Shown piece by piece: positions 39,203-47,891 of a stretch of 64,000 nt of DNA. This DNA comes from Corallococcus coralloides DSM 2259 (GTDB lineage Bacteria > Myxococcota > Myxococcia > Myxococcales > Myxococcaceae). Location: contig NC_017030.1 in NCBI RefSeq assembly GCF_000255295.1, forward strand, positions 496,001 through 560,000, given 5' to 3'. The position numbers were made by a program, and so were the translations under genes. Below the pieces are notes generated by a model. It was not told where the DNA came from, made no database searches, and saw only the letters and a program-made list of their open reading frames with translations. The stretch's first letter is position 1. Each line of letters begins with the position of its first letter.

Positions 39203-42200
39203 GTGGGCTCTCCCGCCTCGTCCTCTCCACCCGACGCGTGGACTCCTCCCGAGGAGTTCGACGAATACCGCATCGTGCGGCCGCTCGGACGGGGGCGCAC
39301 GGGCCGGGTGTACCTGGCGCACGACACGCTGCTGGAGCGCCCCGTCGCGGTGAAGTTCATCCCGTCGCTGGGCTCCAACGCGCTGGCGCGCTTCCTGGTG
39401 GAGGCTCGCGCCGCCGCCCGCATCCAGCACCCCAACGTCGTCACCCTGTACCGGGTGGGACAACTGGAGGATCAGCCCTACCTCATCTCGGAGTTCATCC
39501 GGGGCGTCAGCCTGGATCGGCTGGCCCGGCCCGTGCCCTGGGAGCGCGCGCTGGGCATCGGGCGGGACCTGGCCCGGGGCCTGGGCGCCGCGCACCGCCG
39601 GGGTGTGCTCCACCGCGACATCAAGCCCGGCAACGCCGTGCTCACGGAGAGCGGCGAGGTGAAGCTGCTCGACTTCGGCCTGGCCAAGCTGCTCGACCGC
39701 GCCGAGGCCAGCGAGCCCACCCCTCCGCGCGCGCCCCTGCCGCCACCGGAGCTGCCCGCGGACTGGGATCCGGAGTCCAGCCCCGCCCTGGGGGCCCGCT
39801 CGCTGGACGGCGTCTTCCTGCCGTCCCTGCCGCGCGGCGCGCTGGTGGGCACGCCCTACTACATGTCCCCGGAGGCCTGGGCCGGCGAGGAGCTCACCGC
39901 TCGCAGCGACGTGTACTCGCTGGGCGTCGTGCTCTACGAGCTGTGCGCGGGAAAGGGCCCCTTCCGCGACGTGCCCTGGCGCGAGCTGTCCGAGGCCGTG
40001 CGCACCCGCGACGTGCGCCCCCTCCTGGAGGTGGCCCCGTCGGTGGACCCGGGCTTCGCCGCCGCCATCGACAAGTGCCTCAAGCGTGACCCCGCCCAGC
40101 GCCACGCGTCCGCCGCGCAGCTGCTCGACGCGCTGGAGGCGCTGACGCGCGAGGAGCTTCCGGCCGTCATTCCGGAGGGCAATCCCTACCGGGGCCTCCG
40201 CGCCTTCGAGGCCGAGCACCGCGGCCTCTTCTTTGGCCGCCGCCGCGAGCAGCGCGCCGTGCTGGAGCGGCTCAAGGCAGAGCCCTTCCTGCTGATGACG
40301 GGCGACTCCGGCGTGGGCAAGTCGTCCCTGTGCCTCGCGGGCATCCTCCCCGCCGTGGCGGACGGCGCGCTGGAGGACGGCCGGCGCTGGCGCACCGCGC
40401 GGCTCGTGCCCGGGCGCAGGCCCGTGTCCGCGTTGGCCGTGGCGCTCGCGCCGGTGCTGGAGGTGGAAGAGGAGCCGCTCGCGGAGACGCTGCGCCAGGA
40501 CCCCACGTCGCTCGGCCGCAGGCTGCGCGCGAAGCTGGGCACGCAGGGCGGGCTGCTCGTCTACATGGACCAGCTGGAGGAGCTGGTGACGCTGTCCCCG
40601 CCGGAGGAGGCCGCGCTCGCGGGGGCCGCGCTGGGGTCGCTCACGGAGGCGGCCGGGGGACTGCGCCTGCTCGCCACCGGCCGCAGCGACTTCCTCACCC
40701 GCCTCACCGCCGTGCCCGGCCTGGGCCCGGAGGTGCCGCACGCGCTGTACCTCCTGCGCGCGCTCACGCCGGAGGAGACGCGTGAGGCCATCGTCGGTCC
40801 CGCGCGCGTGAAGGGCGTGAGCTTCGAGTCCGAGGCCGTGGTGGACGCGCTCGTCGCCTCCACGGCGGCCTCCGACGGCGGACTGCCGCTGCTCCAGTTC
40901 GCGCTGGCGGAGCTGTGGGACGCGCGCGACGAGTCCCGCGGGGTGATGACCCAGGCGGCGCTCGACTCGCTGGGCGGTGTGTCCGGCGCGCTCGCCCGGC
41001 ATGCCGACGCCGCGGTGGCCCGCCTGCTGCCCGACCAGCGCTCGGCGGCGCGCGGGGTGATGCTGCGCCTGGTGACGGCGGACGGCACCCGCGCTCGCAA
41101 GACGGACCGCGAGCTCGTGGGCGATGACCCTCGCTACCGCGCGGCGCTGGAGGCCCTGGTGCGCGCGCGCCTGCTCGTGGCTCGCGAAGGCGAGGGCGGC
41201 ACCGCGTACGAGCTGGCCCACGAGGCGCTCCTCACCGGCTGGGCCACGCTGGCGCGCTGGCTGGTGGAGGCGGGCGAGCGCCGCGAGGTGCAGGCCCGCC
41301 TGGAGGCCGCCGCCGCGCAGTGGGAGCGCCTGGGCCATGCGCGCGAGTCACTCTGGGGCCCGCGCCAGCTGGCGGAGGCGGAGCTCCTGGATCCGTCCGA
41401 GCTCACCCAGCGCGAGCAGTCCTTCCTCAGCACCTCGCGCCGCACCGGCGTGCGCAGCCGGCGCCTGAAGGTGGGGCTGGTGCTGGGGTTCCTCGTGTCG
41501 CTGGGGCTCGTGTACGCGGGCCTCCAGTGGCGCGAGCGCCGCATCCTGGACGTGCGCGTGCGCGGCGAGCTGGCCTCGGCCGGGTCGGAGCTGGAGGCCG
41601 TGCGCCGCGAACGCGACGCGCTCCAGGCCGAGCGCGCGGAGGCCTTCCAGCTCTACGACACCGGCCACAAGGCGGACGGCGACCGGAGCTGGGCGAAGGC
41701 GGCGGGCCACGGCGCCCAGCTGTCCCACCACTTCGACGCCGTGGCGGACCGGCTGGAGCGCGCGCTGGCGCTGGCCCCCACTCGCACCGACGTGCGCGAC
41801 GCGCTGGCGGACTTCCTCTACGAGCGCGCCCTGTGGGCCGAAAGCGAGCACGAGCCCGTGCTGCCCGCGCTGCTCCAGCGCCTGCGCCTCTACGACCCCG
41901 ACGGCGTGCGCTGGAGCCGCTGGAACACGCCCGCGCACCTGTCGCTCCGGGTGGACGCGCCCGGTGCCTCCGCGGAGCTGCGCCCCGTGTCGCGCGAGGC
42001 CACGGGACCGGAGGTCGTGGGCGAGCCCCTGCCTTCCCCGGGCGCGCTCCCCTGGACCGGCCTTACGGTGCCTCCGGGGACCTGGCAGCTCACCGTGCGC
42101 GCCCCGGGCCATGAGGTGTCGGTGCAGCCGCTGCTCCTGTCGCGCGGGGAGTCGCGGAACGTCGTCCTGCCGCTCGTCCGCGCGGGTTCGCTCCCGCCGG

Positions 42201-43018
42201 GGTTCGTGTACGTGCCCCCGGGCGACGTGCGCTTCGGCAGCGCCGCCGAGTCCAGCGTGCGCGACTTCTTCAACGCCACCCCGCTGCACACCGTGCCCGT
42301 GCAGGGCTTCCTCATCGCCCGCCACGAGACGACGTACGCGGACTGGCTCCAGTACCTGGCGGCCCTGCCCGCGGAGGAGCGCGCCACGCGCCAGCCTCGC
42401 GTGGGCACGGGCGGCTACGCCGGAGGCCTGGCGCTGGAGCCGGACGGCAATGGCTGGCGCCTGCGCTTCCAACCCGGCGGCGTGCGCTACACGGCGCGGA
42501 CGGGCGAGCCCGTGCGGTACGCCCGGCGCTCGCAGCGCACGGAGCAGGACTGGCGCCAGTTCCCCGTGAGCGGCATCAACTTCGCGGACGCGGAGGCCTA
42601 CGTGGCCTGGCTGTCCAAGTCCGGCCGGGTGCCGGGGGCACGGCTGTGCTCGGAGCTGGAGTGGGAGCGCGCCGCTCGCGGCGTGGACGGCCGCGAGTAT
42701 CCCCACGGCAACCGGCTGGGCCCGGACGAGGCCAACGTGGACGTCACCTACGGCAAGGACCCGGGCGGCTTCGGCCCGGACGTCGTGGGCAGCCACCCCG
42801 CGTCCCGCAGCCCCTTCGGCGCGGACGACATGGCCGGCAACGTGTGGGAGTGGACGCGCTCGTGGCTGGAGCCCGGCCGCCCTGTGGCCCGGGGCGGCAG
42901 CTTCACCTTCAACGTGACGAGCGCGAGGTCCTCCAACCGCGAGCTGCCGGAGGCCTCCCTGCGCGACGTCACCGTGGGCCTGCGCGTGTGCGCGGACGCG
43001 CCCGTGTCCGGCGGCTGA
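39203..43018 (+). CDS. Ser/Thr protein kinase fused to nSTAND-type NTPase and FGE/SUMF1-type domain
   Basis: This 1271-residue protein has three modules. Residues 20-310: a Hanks-type kinase (glycine loop LGRGRTGRV, lysine VAVKFI, catalytic HRDIKPGN near 136, DFG near 157). Residues 340-750: an NTPase with Walker A GDSGVGKSS near 367, a LLVYMDQLEEL segment and a long C-terminal helical stretch. A membrane segment (VGLVLGFLVSLGLVYAGLQW) is near 755-775. Residues 1000-1265: an FGE/sulfatase-modifying/EgtB-like domain (GFVYVPPGDVRFGS, ARHETTYADWLQYL, RLCSELEWERAARG, DDMAGNVWEWTRS). The kinase and NTPase are cytoplasmic and the FGE-like part outside. The GTG start has only a weak upstream site. 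The combination is notable; the target is unknown. Confidence 0.9.
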   Translation: MGSPASSSPPDAWTPPEEFDEYRIVRPLGRGRTGRVYLAHDTLLERPVAVKFIPSLGSNALARFLVEARAAARIQHPNVVTLYRVGQLEDQPYLISEFIRGVSLDRLARPVPWERALGIGRDLARGLGAAHRRGVLHRDIKPGNAVLTESGEVKLLDFGLAKLLDRAEASEPTPPRAPLPPPELPADWDPESSPALGARSLDGVFLPSLPRGALVGTPYYMSPEAWAGEELTARSDVYSLGVVLYELCAGKGPFRDVPWRELSEAVRTRDVRPLLEVAPSVDPGFAAAIDKCLKRDPAQRHASAAQLLDALEALTREELPAVIPEGNPYRGLRAFEAEHRGLFFGRRREQRAVLERLKAEPFLLMTGDSGVGKSSLCLAGILPAVADGALEDGRRWRTARLVPGRRPVSALAVALAPVLEVEEEPLAETLRQDPTSLGRRLRAKLGTQGGLLVYMDQLEELVTLSPPEEAALAGAALGSLTEAAGGLRLLATGRSDFLTRLTAVPGLGPEVPHALYLLRALTPEETREAIVGPARVKGVSFESEAVVDALVASTAASDGGLPLLQFALAELWDARDESRGVMTQAALDSLGGVSGALARHADAAVARLLPDQRSAARGVMLRLVTADGTRARKTDRELVGDDPRYRAALEALVRARLLVAREGEGGTAYELAHEALLTGWATLARWLVEAGERREVQARLEAAAAQWERLGHARESLWGPRQLAEAELLDPSELTQREQSFLSTSRRTGVRSRRLKVGLVLGFLVSLGLVYAGLQWRERRILDVRVRGELASAGSELEAVRRERDALQAERAEAFQLYDTGHKADGDRSWAKAAGHGAQLSHHFDAVADRLERALALAPTRTDVRDALADFLYERALWAESEHEPVLPALLQRLRLYDPDGVRWSRWNTPAHLSLRVDAPGASAELRPVSREATGPEVVGEPLPSPGALPWTGLTVPPGTWQLTVRAPGHEVSVQPLLLSRGESRNVVLPLVRAGSLPPGFVYVPPGDVRFGSAAESSVRDFFNATPLHTVPVQGFLIARHETTYADWLQYLAALPAEERATRQPRVGTGGYAGGLALEPDGNGWRLRFQPGGVRYTARTGEPVRYARRSQRTEQDWRQFPVSGINFADAEAYVAWLSKSGRVPGARLCSELEWERAARGVDGREYPHGNRLGPDEANVDVTYGKDPGGFGPDVVGSHPASRSPFGADDMAGNVWEWTRSWLEPGRPVARGGSFTFNVTSARSSNRELPEASLRDVTVGLRVCADAPVSGG

Positions 43019-43204
43019 GCACCACCGGACACTGAAACCCCCGGGAACCGCTGGCATCACCCTGGGGTCTCCTCCAACTGGAAGCCACTGGACGCTGCAA
43101 GTGCCCGGACGGGCCCCGTGTGGTTGCCGCTCCCGCCCACCGGACTGACCTTGTGCCCTGTAACGCGGTGCGGGTCGGGGTCGGGGCAGGGAAGGGGCAT
43201 CCAG

Positions 43205-44152
43205 ATGAGGACGTTGCAGCGAGTGGTCGCGGCGTGTTTCGCCGTCGTGGCGGTGGGCTGTGGCACGGAATCGTCGGAGCCCGAGGCTCCCTCCCTGCGC
43301 ACGCAGGTGGCGGAGGTCGTGTCTCCCAATGGACGCAACCTCAATGGACGCAACCTCAACGGCCGCAACCTGAACAACACCGAGCTGGGCGGCATGCTGG
43401 TGTCCGTGGCGTACGCGGGCGCCACCTCCGCCTCCGGCAAGGCACTCACCAACGTGCGGCTGCAGGGCTCCGTCTTCGTCGGCCTGGACGGCCCCAACCC
43501 CGTGACGGGCACGGGCTTCACCGGTGCACGCTTCGTCGGCAAGCTGGGGGACGGCTCCACCCTGCCCGTGCGCGTGGACGGCATCACCCAGGGCAGCGGC
43601 GGCGACAGCGAGCTGTGGTCCTACCAGGTCACCTACCAGGGCTCGGACGGCAGCTGGCGCCCCGTGTGCCAGGACGCGAATGGCGGGGCGCTCCCTGCCA
43701 TCGCCGTGGCCAACCGCTGGAACTACCTCCAGGGCGTGGCGGGTGGCGGCGAGAAGATTGAGGACGCCACCGCCTTCACCTTCGCCTGCGAGGGCGCCGC
43801 CATCGCGAAGTGCATGCACTTTGGCTACAAGCCCTGGGCCACCGTCAACGGCCAGAGCCTCGCGGGCCACCACCAGGCCTGCACCCGCATGGTGCGCGCG
43901 GACTTCTGCGGCGACGGCGAGTCGCACACCACCGATGGCCAGTGGGTCAACCTCTACGACGGCGTGGGCATCCAGGCCGACACCGAGTCCTGGAGCGTGG
44001 AGGCCGAGTGGAACGAGGCCGGCGCACGCTGCTTCACCTCCCAGACCCGCGCCCAGGCGCCGGTGACGTGCTCGGGCTTCAACCCCATCCCTGACTGCGG
44101 CAGCACCAGCCACTTCCAGTCCGGTACCCGCCTCATCAGCGAGGCGCCCTAG
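43205..44152 (+). CDS. ADYC-domain lipoprotein with NGRNL repeats
   Basis: This 315-residue lipoprotein (lipobox VAVGC) has three or four tandem NGRNL units near residue 40, then a beta-rich region and a C-terminal ADYC-type domain (KCMHFGYKPWATV, HHQACTRMVRADFCGDGESH, VEAEWNEAGARCFT). The domain is named for a conserved Ala-Asp-Tyr-Cys and is common in myxobacteria; here it reads ADFC. The cysteines probably form disulfides outside the cell. GGAAGGGG precedes the ATG at 43205. Function is unknown. Confidence 0.8.
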   Translation: MRTLQRVVAACFAVVAVGCGTESSEPEAPSLRTQVAEVVSPNGRNLNGRNLNGRNLNNTELGGMLVSVAYAGATSASGKALTNVRLQGSVFVGLDGPNPVTGTGFTGARFVGKLGDGSTLPVRVDGITQGSGGDSELWSYQVTYQGSDGSWRPVCQDANGGALPAIAVANRWNYLQGVAGGGEKIEDATAFTFACEGAAIAKCMHFGYKPWATVNGQSLAGHHQACTRMVRADFCGDGESHTTDGQWVNLYDGVGIQADTESWSVEAEWNEAGARCFTSQTRAQAPVTCSGFNPIPDCGSTSHFQSGTRLISEAP

Positions 44153-44165
44153 CGGGTCCGCGGTT

Positions 44166-44184
44166 TGTAGCCTCTCCGGCTACA
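44166..44184. promoter_or_regulatory. 19-bp palindrome TGTA-N11-TACA, site 1
   Basis: TGTAGCC-TCTCC-GGCTACA has perfect 7-nt arms. It lies 14 nt after the ADYC gene stop and could be read as a hairpin, but the twin site 32 bp further on with the same TGTA-N11-TACA form suggests a dimeric regulator binding site. Confidence 0.5.
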
Positions 44185-44197
44185 GCAATCCCAGACT

Positions 44198-44216
44198 TGT
44201 AACGGATTAGGTTACA
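44198..44216. promoter_or_regulatory. 19-bp palindrome TGTA-N11-TACA, site 2
   Basis: TGTAAC-GGATTAG-GTTACA has perfect 6-nt arms, extended by CCAGA on the left and TCTGG on the right. Its centre is 32 bp from the centre of site 1, about three helical turns, so both would face the same side of the DNA. AT-rich sequence with GATAAT (44230-44235) follows, a possible -10 box for the next gene. Confidence 0.5.
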
Positions 44217-44427
44217 AAATCTGGAAGTCGATAATTGTCAGTCTTTCATGTTATGAGAACGCTCCATTCGCCTCCGTGTCGCAAGGACCGGAGGGGGATG
44301 GGGCGTTTTCCGCATCCACGGAGGGGGACGGGACCGGTGTGTCCGGGGTTCCGCGCACGGTGAGGGGGAGGGTGCCCCATCGCGAGGCTGTCGTCGCGGT
44401 ATCCCCGTCGTGAGTGGAGCACACCCC

Positions 44428-46302
44428 ATGAAGCCTGAGCTGTCCCTGCTGTGGAAGCATTCCCGGAAGCGTCTGCCGTTCGCGCTCCTGGCCTCGTCGC
44501 TGGCGGTGGGCTGTGGCCAGCCCGCCCCGGAGGCGTCTGAAACTCCCGCGCCTTCCGCGCCCCAGGCGGACTCCTCCGCCCAGGCCGTGGACCCGTCCGG
44601 CAACCTGGAGGTGGCGCTCGGTGCGACCCTGCAGGCCCTGGAGGGGGACGAGGCGCGTCCGGTGGTGGAGTCGCTCTTCGCGATTCCCCAGGGCGCGGCC
44701 AGCAAGAGCACGGCCACGGTGTTCCAGCTGAAGCTGGACCCGAGGCGCACGGAGAACGAGGCGTTCCGCGGCGGGACGCTGGCGATGGCGGAAGGCGCGC
44801 AGCAGCTGACGTTCCGCGACGACGGCCAGGGGGGCGACGCGGTGGCGGGGGACCTGCTCTTCACGGCCTCCGGCACGTTCGACTTCGTGGCGCTCCAGGC
44901 CCAGCAGCAGCGCATTGCCCAGGCGCAATCCCAGTCGCCCACGCAGCTGACCACGGCCGTGTTCGAGAACCGCCAGCTGGTGCGCACCGTGCCGGTGACG
45001 GCGCTGAGCACGCAGTTCCCGGTGGGCCAGCCCGTGCCCATCCAGCCCATTGGCCTGGCGTCGCTGGTGGACCCGGCGCGCTCGCTCATCATCCGCGCGC
45101 CCTCTGTCGTGAACGACACGACGCGCACGTATGACCCGTGCACCGGCGTGGGCAACCCGACCGGCAAGTGGACGTTCAACTACCTGATGACGGAGATGGC
45201 CAACCAGCCCTTCACGGGCGTGGCCCCCTCCACCTTCGTGCGCGAGTGGCTGCGGCAGTGGGAGCAGCCGCGCACCATCAACGGCTTCGTGAACCCGCCG
45301 CGCTCGTCCATCGCGGGGAACCTCATCGGCCCCTGGCCGAAGCTGGCCTCCGGTGAGCTGAACCTGGCGAAGTCGCCGTTCAAGCTCATCGCCATCGTGA
45401 ACCGGCTGGACCTGGCCGGCAGCAACCCGGCCTACGGCGCTGGCGGCGCGGGCGAGGGGCGCTTCATCTTCGCGGCCACCACGGGCACGGGGTCGAGCTG
45501 CTACACGGTGCCCTTCCTGGTCATCCTGGAGTACGGGGTGGACAAGAACGGCTGCGCGGCCATCAAGACCTACGCGCAGCAGTGGCAGGCCCTGTCCGGG
45601 CTGCCGCTGGGCAGCGCGTCGTACAACGCGGCGCTGGAGGCCCTGACGGAGCAGTTCGCCAAGCGCGACCTGTCCCCGCGCAAGCCCAACCGCAGCTCCA
45701 TCAACCAGGTGCGCACCAACGACGACTGGCTGGCCAGCCCCTGGGAGCTGCGTGAGTTCCGCCTCTGGAACGGCTCCATCAACCCGAACTCGTACTCCAC
45801 CACGCCGCCGCCGGTGCTGGGACTGCTCAACAGCCACACCGTGGCCCAGACGCCGGACCGCACCCGGCAGACGACGCTGTTCCCGGCCTACGTGAACGCC
45901 AACACCGGGCCCATCATCGCCGGCACGTACTCCGTCCCGCTGCCGTGGGCCGGCGGCACCTTCCGCGCGGGCCGCGCCATCGTGACGAACCCCGTGGCCA
46001 CCCCGCCGTTCTGGAGCCAGCCGGCGTCCGTCATCCCCAACCGTCAGGCGCGGCACGTCTTCTCGCTCAACACCTGCGACGGCTGCCACGGCGACGAGCT
46101 GGGCACGAACTTCACCCACGTGAGCTGGACCGGCGCGCTGTCGCCGTTCCTCAGCGGCGCGCTCACCGTGCCGGACCGCGCGGACGGCACGCCCGTGCGC
46201 ACCTTCAACGAGGTGCTGGCGCGCCAGACGTTCCTGGACCAGATGGCCAACCAGAGCTGCCTCACCTCGGCGTTCGTGACCGCTCCGCCGAGCGTCCACT
46301 GA
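44428..46302 (+). CDS. Lipoprotein with choice-of-anchor X-like domain and one CxxCH motif
   Basis: This 624-residue lipoprotein (lipobox LAVGC) has an N-terminal beta region containing TFRDDGQGGDAVAGDLLFT, which is typical of choice-of-anchor X domains, and a large C-terminal part with one CDGCH motif, the form that binds heme c in cytochromes (RHVFSLNTCDGCHGDELG). A nearby Met could be the sixth ligand, but this is unproven. GGAG lies nine nt before the ATG at 44428. A strong terminator follows. Confidence 0.68.
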   Translation: MKPELSLLWKHSRKRLPFALLASSLAVGCGQPAPEASETPAPSAPQADSSAQAVDPSGNLEVALGATLQALEGDEARPVVESLFAIPQGAASKSTATVFQLKLDPRRTENEAFRGGTLAMAEGAQQLTFRDDGQGGDAVAGDLLFTASGTFDFVALQAQQQRIAQAQSQSPTQLTTAVFENRQLVRTVPVTALSTQFPVGQPVPIQPIGLASLVDPARSLIIRAPSVVNDTTRTYDPCTGVGNPTGKWTFNYLMTEMANQPFTGVAPSTFVREWLRQWEQPRTINGFVNPPRSSIAGNLIGPWPKLASGELNLAKSPFKLIAIVNRLDLAGSNPAYGAGGAGEGRFIFAATTGTGSSCYTVPFLVILEYGVDKNGCAAIKTYAQQWQALSGLPLGSASYNAALEALTEQFAKRDLSPRKPNRSSINQVRTNDDWLASPWELREFRLWNGSINPNSYSTTPPPVLGLLNSHTVAQTPDRTRQTTLFPAYVNANTGPIIAGTYSVPLPWAGGTFRAGRAIVTNPVATPPFWSQPASVIPNRQARHVFSLNTCDGCHGDELGTNFTHVSWTGALSPFLSGALTVPDRADGTPVRTFNEVLARQTFLDQMANQSCLTSAFVTAPPSVH

Positions 46303-46338
46303 GCGTCGCCCAGAGGTGAAGGAAGCGTGAAGCAAGCG

Positions 46339-46379
46339 CGGCCTCCGTCCCCTCGCGTGGGACGGAGGCCGTCGTCTTT
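46339..46379 (+). terminator. Rho-independent-type terminator after the CxxCH lipoprotein
   Basis: A perfect 13-bp stem, CGGCCTCCGTCCC / GGGACGGAGGCCG (46339-46351 and 46359-46371), with a 7-nt loop, is followed by TCGTCTTT. Confidence 0.75.
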
Positions 46380-46564
46380 CCAGGCGCCGTTCGCATGCCT
46401 CCCCGCCTGTCAGGGGGACGGGCCGGGCGTGTTCTCCAGGTTCACGCCCGGTGGTGGCACGACTTCCCCGGCCGGGGGGGCGGCACCACGTTTACCCGGC
46501 CCCGGGGACCGCCCCCGGGTGGAACTCCAGGGCCAATGGCCCCTGGGGGCCGGGGAGGCAGGCC

Positions 46565-47845
46565 GTGGGACACACCGAAGAGACAGCGGGTCTTCGAGCC
46601 CGGCGCACGGGTTCGCGGTGGGGGGCCGTGCTGGCCGTTGTCTGGCTGGCCGGCGCCTGCGGGCAGCGCTCCGAGGAGGTCGCGCCCACCGCGCCGACGG
46701 TGGTGTCGCTGGGGCCAGAGAACGTGGTGCGCGTGGAGCCCATGAAGCTGGAGAACGGGCCCGTCATCTCCGGGACGCTCCAGGCGCGGCGGCTGGCCAG
46801 CGTCCGCGCGGAGGTGGGGGGCAGCATCCTGGATGTGCTGGCGGACCAGGGCCAGACGGTGAAGGAGGGGCAGTTGCTGGCGCGCGTGGAGGAACACACG
46901 TTGCGCGAGCAGGTGCTGGCGGCCAGCTCCAGCCTGCGCGTGGCGCGCAATGCCTTGCAGGTGGCGAAGACGGATGAGCAGCGCAATCAGACCCTCGTCA
47001 AACAGGGCGTCATCACCCGCCGCGACTTCGAACGCACGCAGCTCGCGCGGACGCAGGCGGAGGGACAGCTGGCGCAGGCGCAGGCCCAGCTGAAGCTGGC
47101 GCAGGACCAGTTGGCGCGCACGAAGGTGGCCGCGCCCTTCACGGGCGTGGTGAGCGAGCGGCAGGTGAACGCGGGCGACATCGTCCAGCCGGGCGCGCCC
47201 CTCTTCGTCGTGGTGGACCCCGCGACCCTGCGGCTGGAGGCCTCCGTGCCCGCGGCGCAGCTGGGCCAGGTGAAGGTGGGCACGCCCGTGGACTTCCGGG
47301 TGAATGGCTACGAGGACCGCGCCTTCAAGGGTGAGGTCGAGCGCATCAACCCGGCGGTGGACCCGGCCACGGGCCAGGTGCGCATCTACGTGGGCATCCC
47401 CAACAGCGAGCAGACGCTCCTGTCCGGCCTGTTCGCATTGGGGCGCGTGGCGTCCCAGTCGAAGGAGGCGCTGGCCGTGCCGGTGGATGCGCTGGACACG
47501 CGCCAGGAGCCTCCCACCGTGCAGCGCATCTCCAACGGCAAGGTGGAGCAGGTGGCGGTGACGACAGGCCTGCGGGACGACGTGGCGCAGACCGTGGAGG
47601 TGCGCTCCGGGTTGAAGGCCGGGGACGTGGTGCTGCTTGGATCCGCGCGCGACTTGACCCACGGCACGCCCGTGAAGCTCACCGCCGCGCCGCAAGGGCC
47701 GAAGAAGCAGCAGCGGCCGGCGTCTCCACCGGAAGCCCAGCAGGGCGTGGGCGGCGCGGGCAACGCGTCTGGTGGCAGTGGCCCAGGACAGGCTCCGGCC
47801 GCGGCAGGGACTCCCACGCCTCCGGCCCAGGCCCCCGCGAAGTAG
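46565..47845 (+). CDS. RND efflux membrane-fusion lipoprotein
   Basis: The 426-residue periplasmic adaptor has a lipoprotein signal peptide (VVWLAGAC), a lipoyl-like half (SVRAEVGGSILDVLADQGQTVKEGQLLARV), an alpha-hairpin rich in Ala, Gln and Leu, the second lipoyl half (TKVAAPFTGVVSERQVNAGDIV) and a beta-barrel domain (FRVNGYEDRAFKGEVERINPAVDPATG). The tail is Pro/Ala/Gly-rich. GTG 46565 is chosen because GGGGAGG lies seven nt upstream. It links the inner-membrane pump, encoded next, to an outer-membrane channel that is not in the window. Confidence 0.92.
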   Translation: MGHTEETAGLRARRTGSRWGAVLAVVWLAGACGQRSEEVAPTAPTVVSLGPENVVRVEPMKLENGPVISGTLQARRLASVRAEVGGSILDVLADQGQTVKEGQLLARVEEHTLREQVLAASSSLRVARNALQVAKTDEQRNQTLVKQGVITRRDFERTQLARTQAEGQLAQAQAQLKLAQDQLARTKVAAPFTGVVSERQVNAGDIVQPGAPLFVVVDPATLRLEASVPAAQLGQVKVGTPVDFRVNGYEDRAFKGEVERINPAVDPATGQVRIYVGIPNSEQTLLSGLFALGRVASQSKEALAVPVDALDTRQEPPTVQRISNGKVEQVAVTTGLRDDVAQTVEVRSGLKAGDVVLLGSARDLTHGTPVKLTAAPQGPKKQQRPASPPEAQQGVGGAGNASGGSGPGQAPAAAGTPTPPAQAPAK

Positions 47846-47891
47846 CAGCGAGGCGTCTCCACTTCTTGAAGAAGCACCGCAGGAGTCGTCC

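Noticed and set aside
41348-44113. A 921-codon minus-strand frame.
   Set aside because: It lies opposite the kinase and ADYC genes, which have clear motifs; the antisense product is low complexity.
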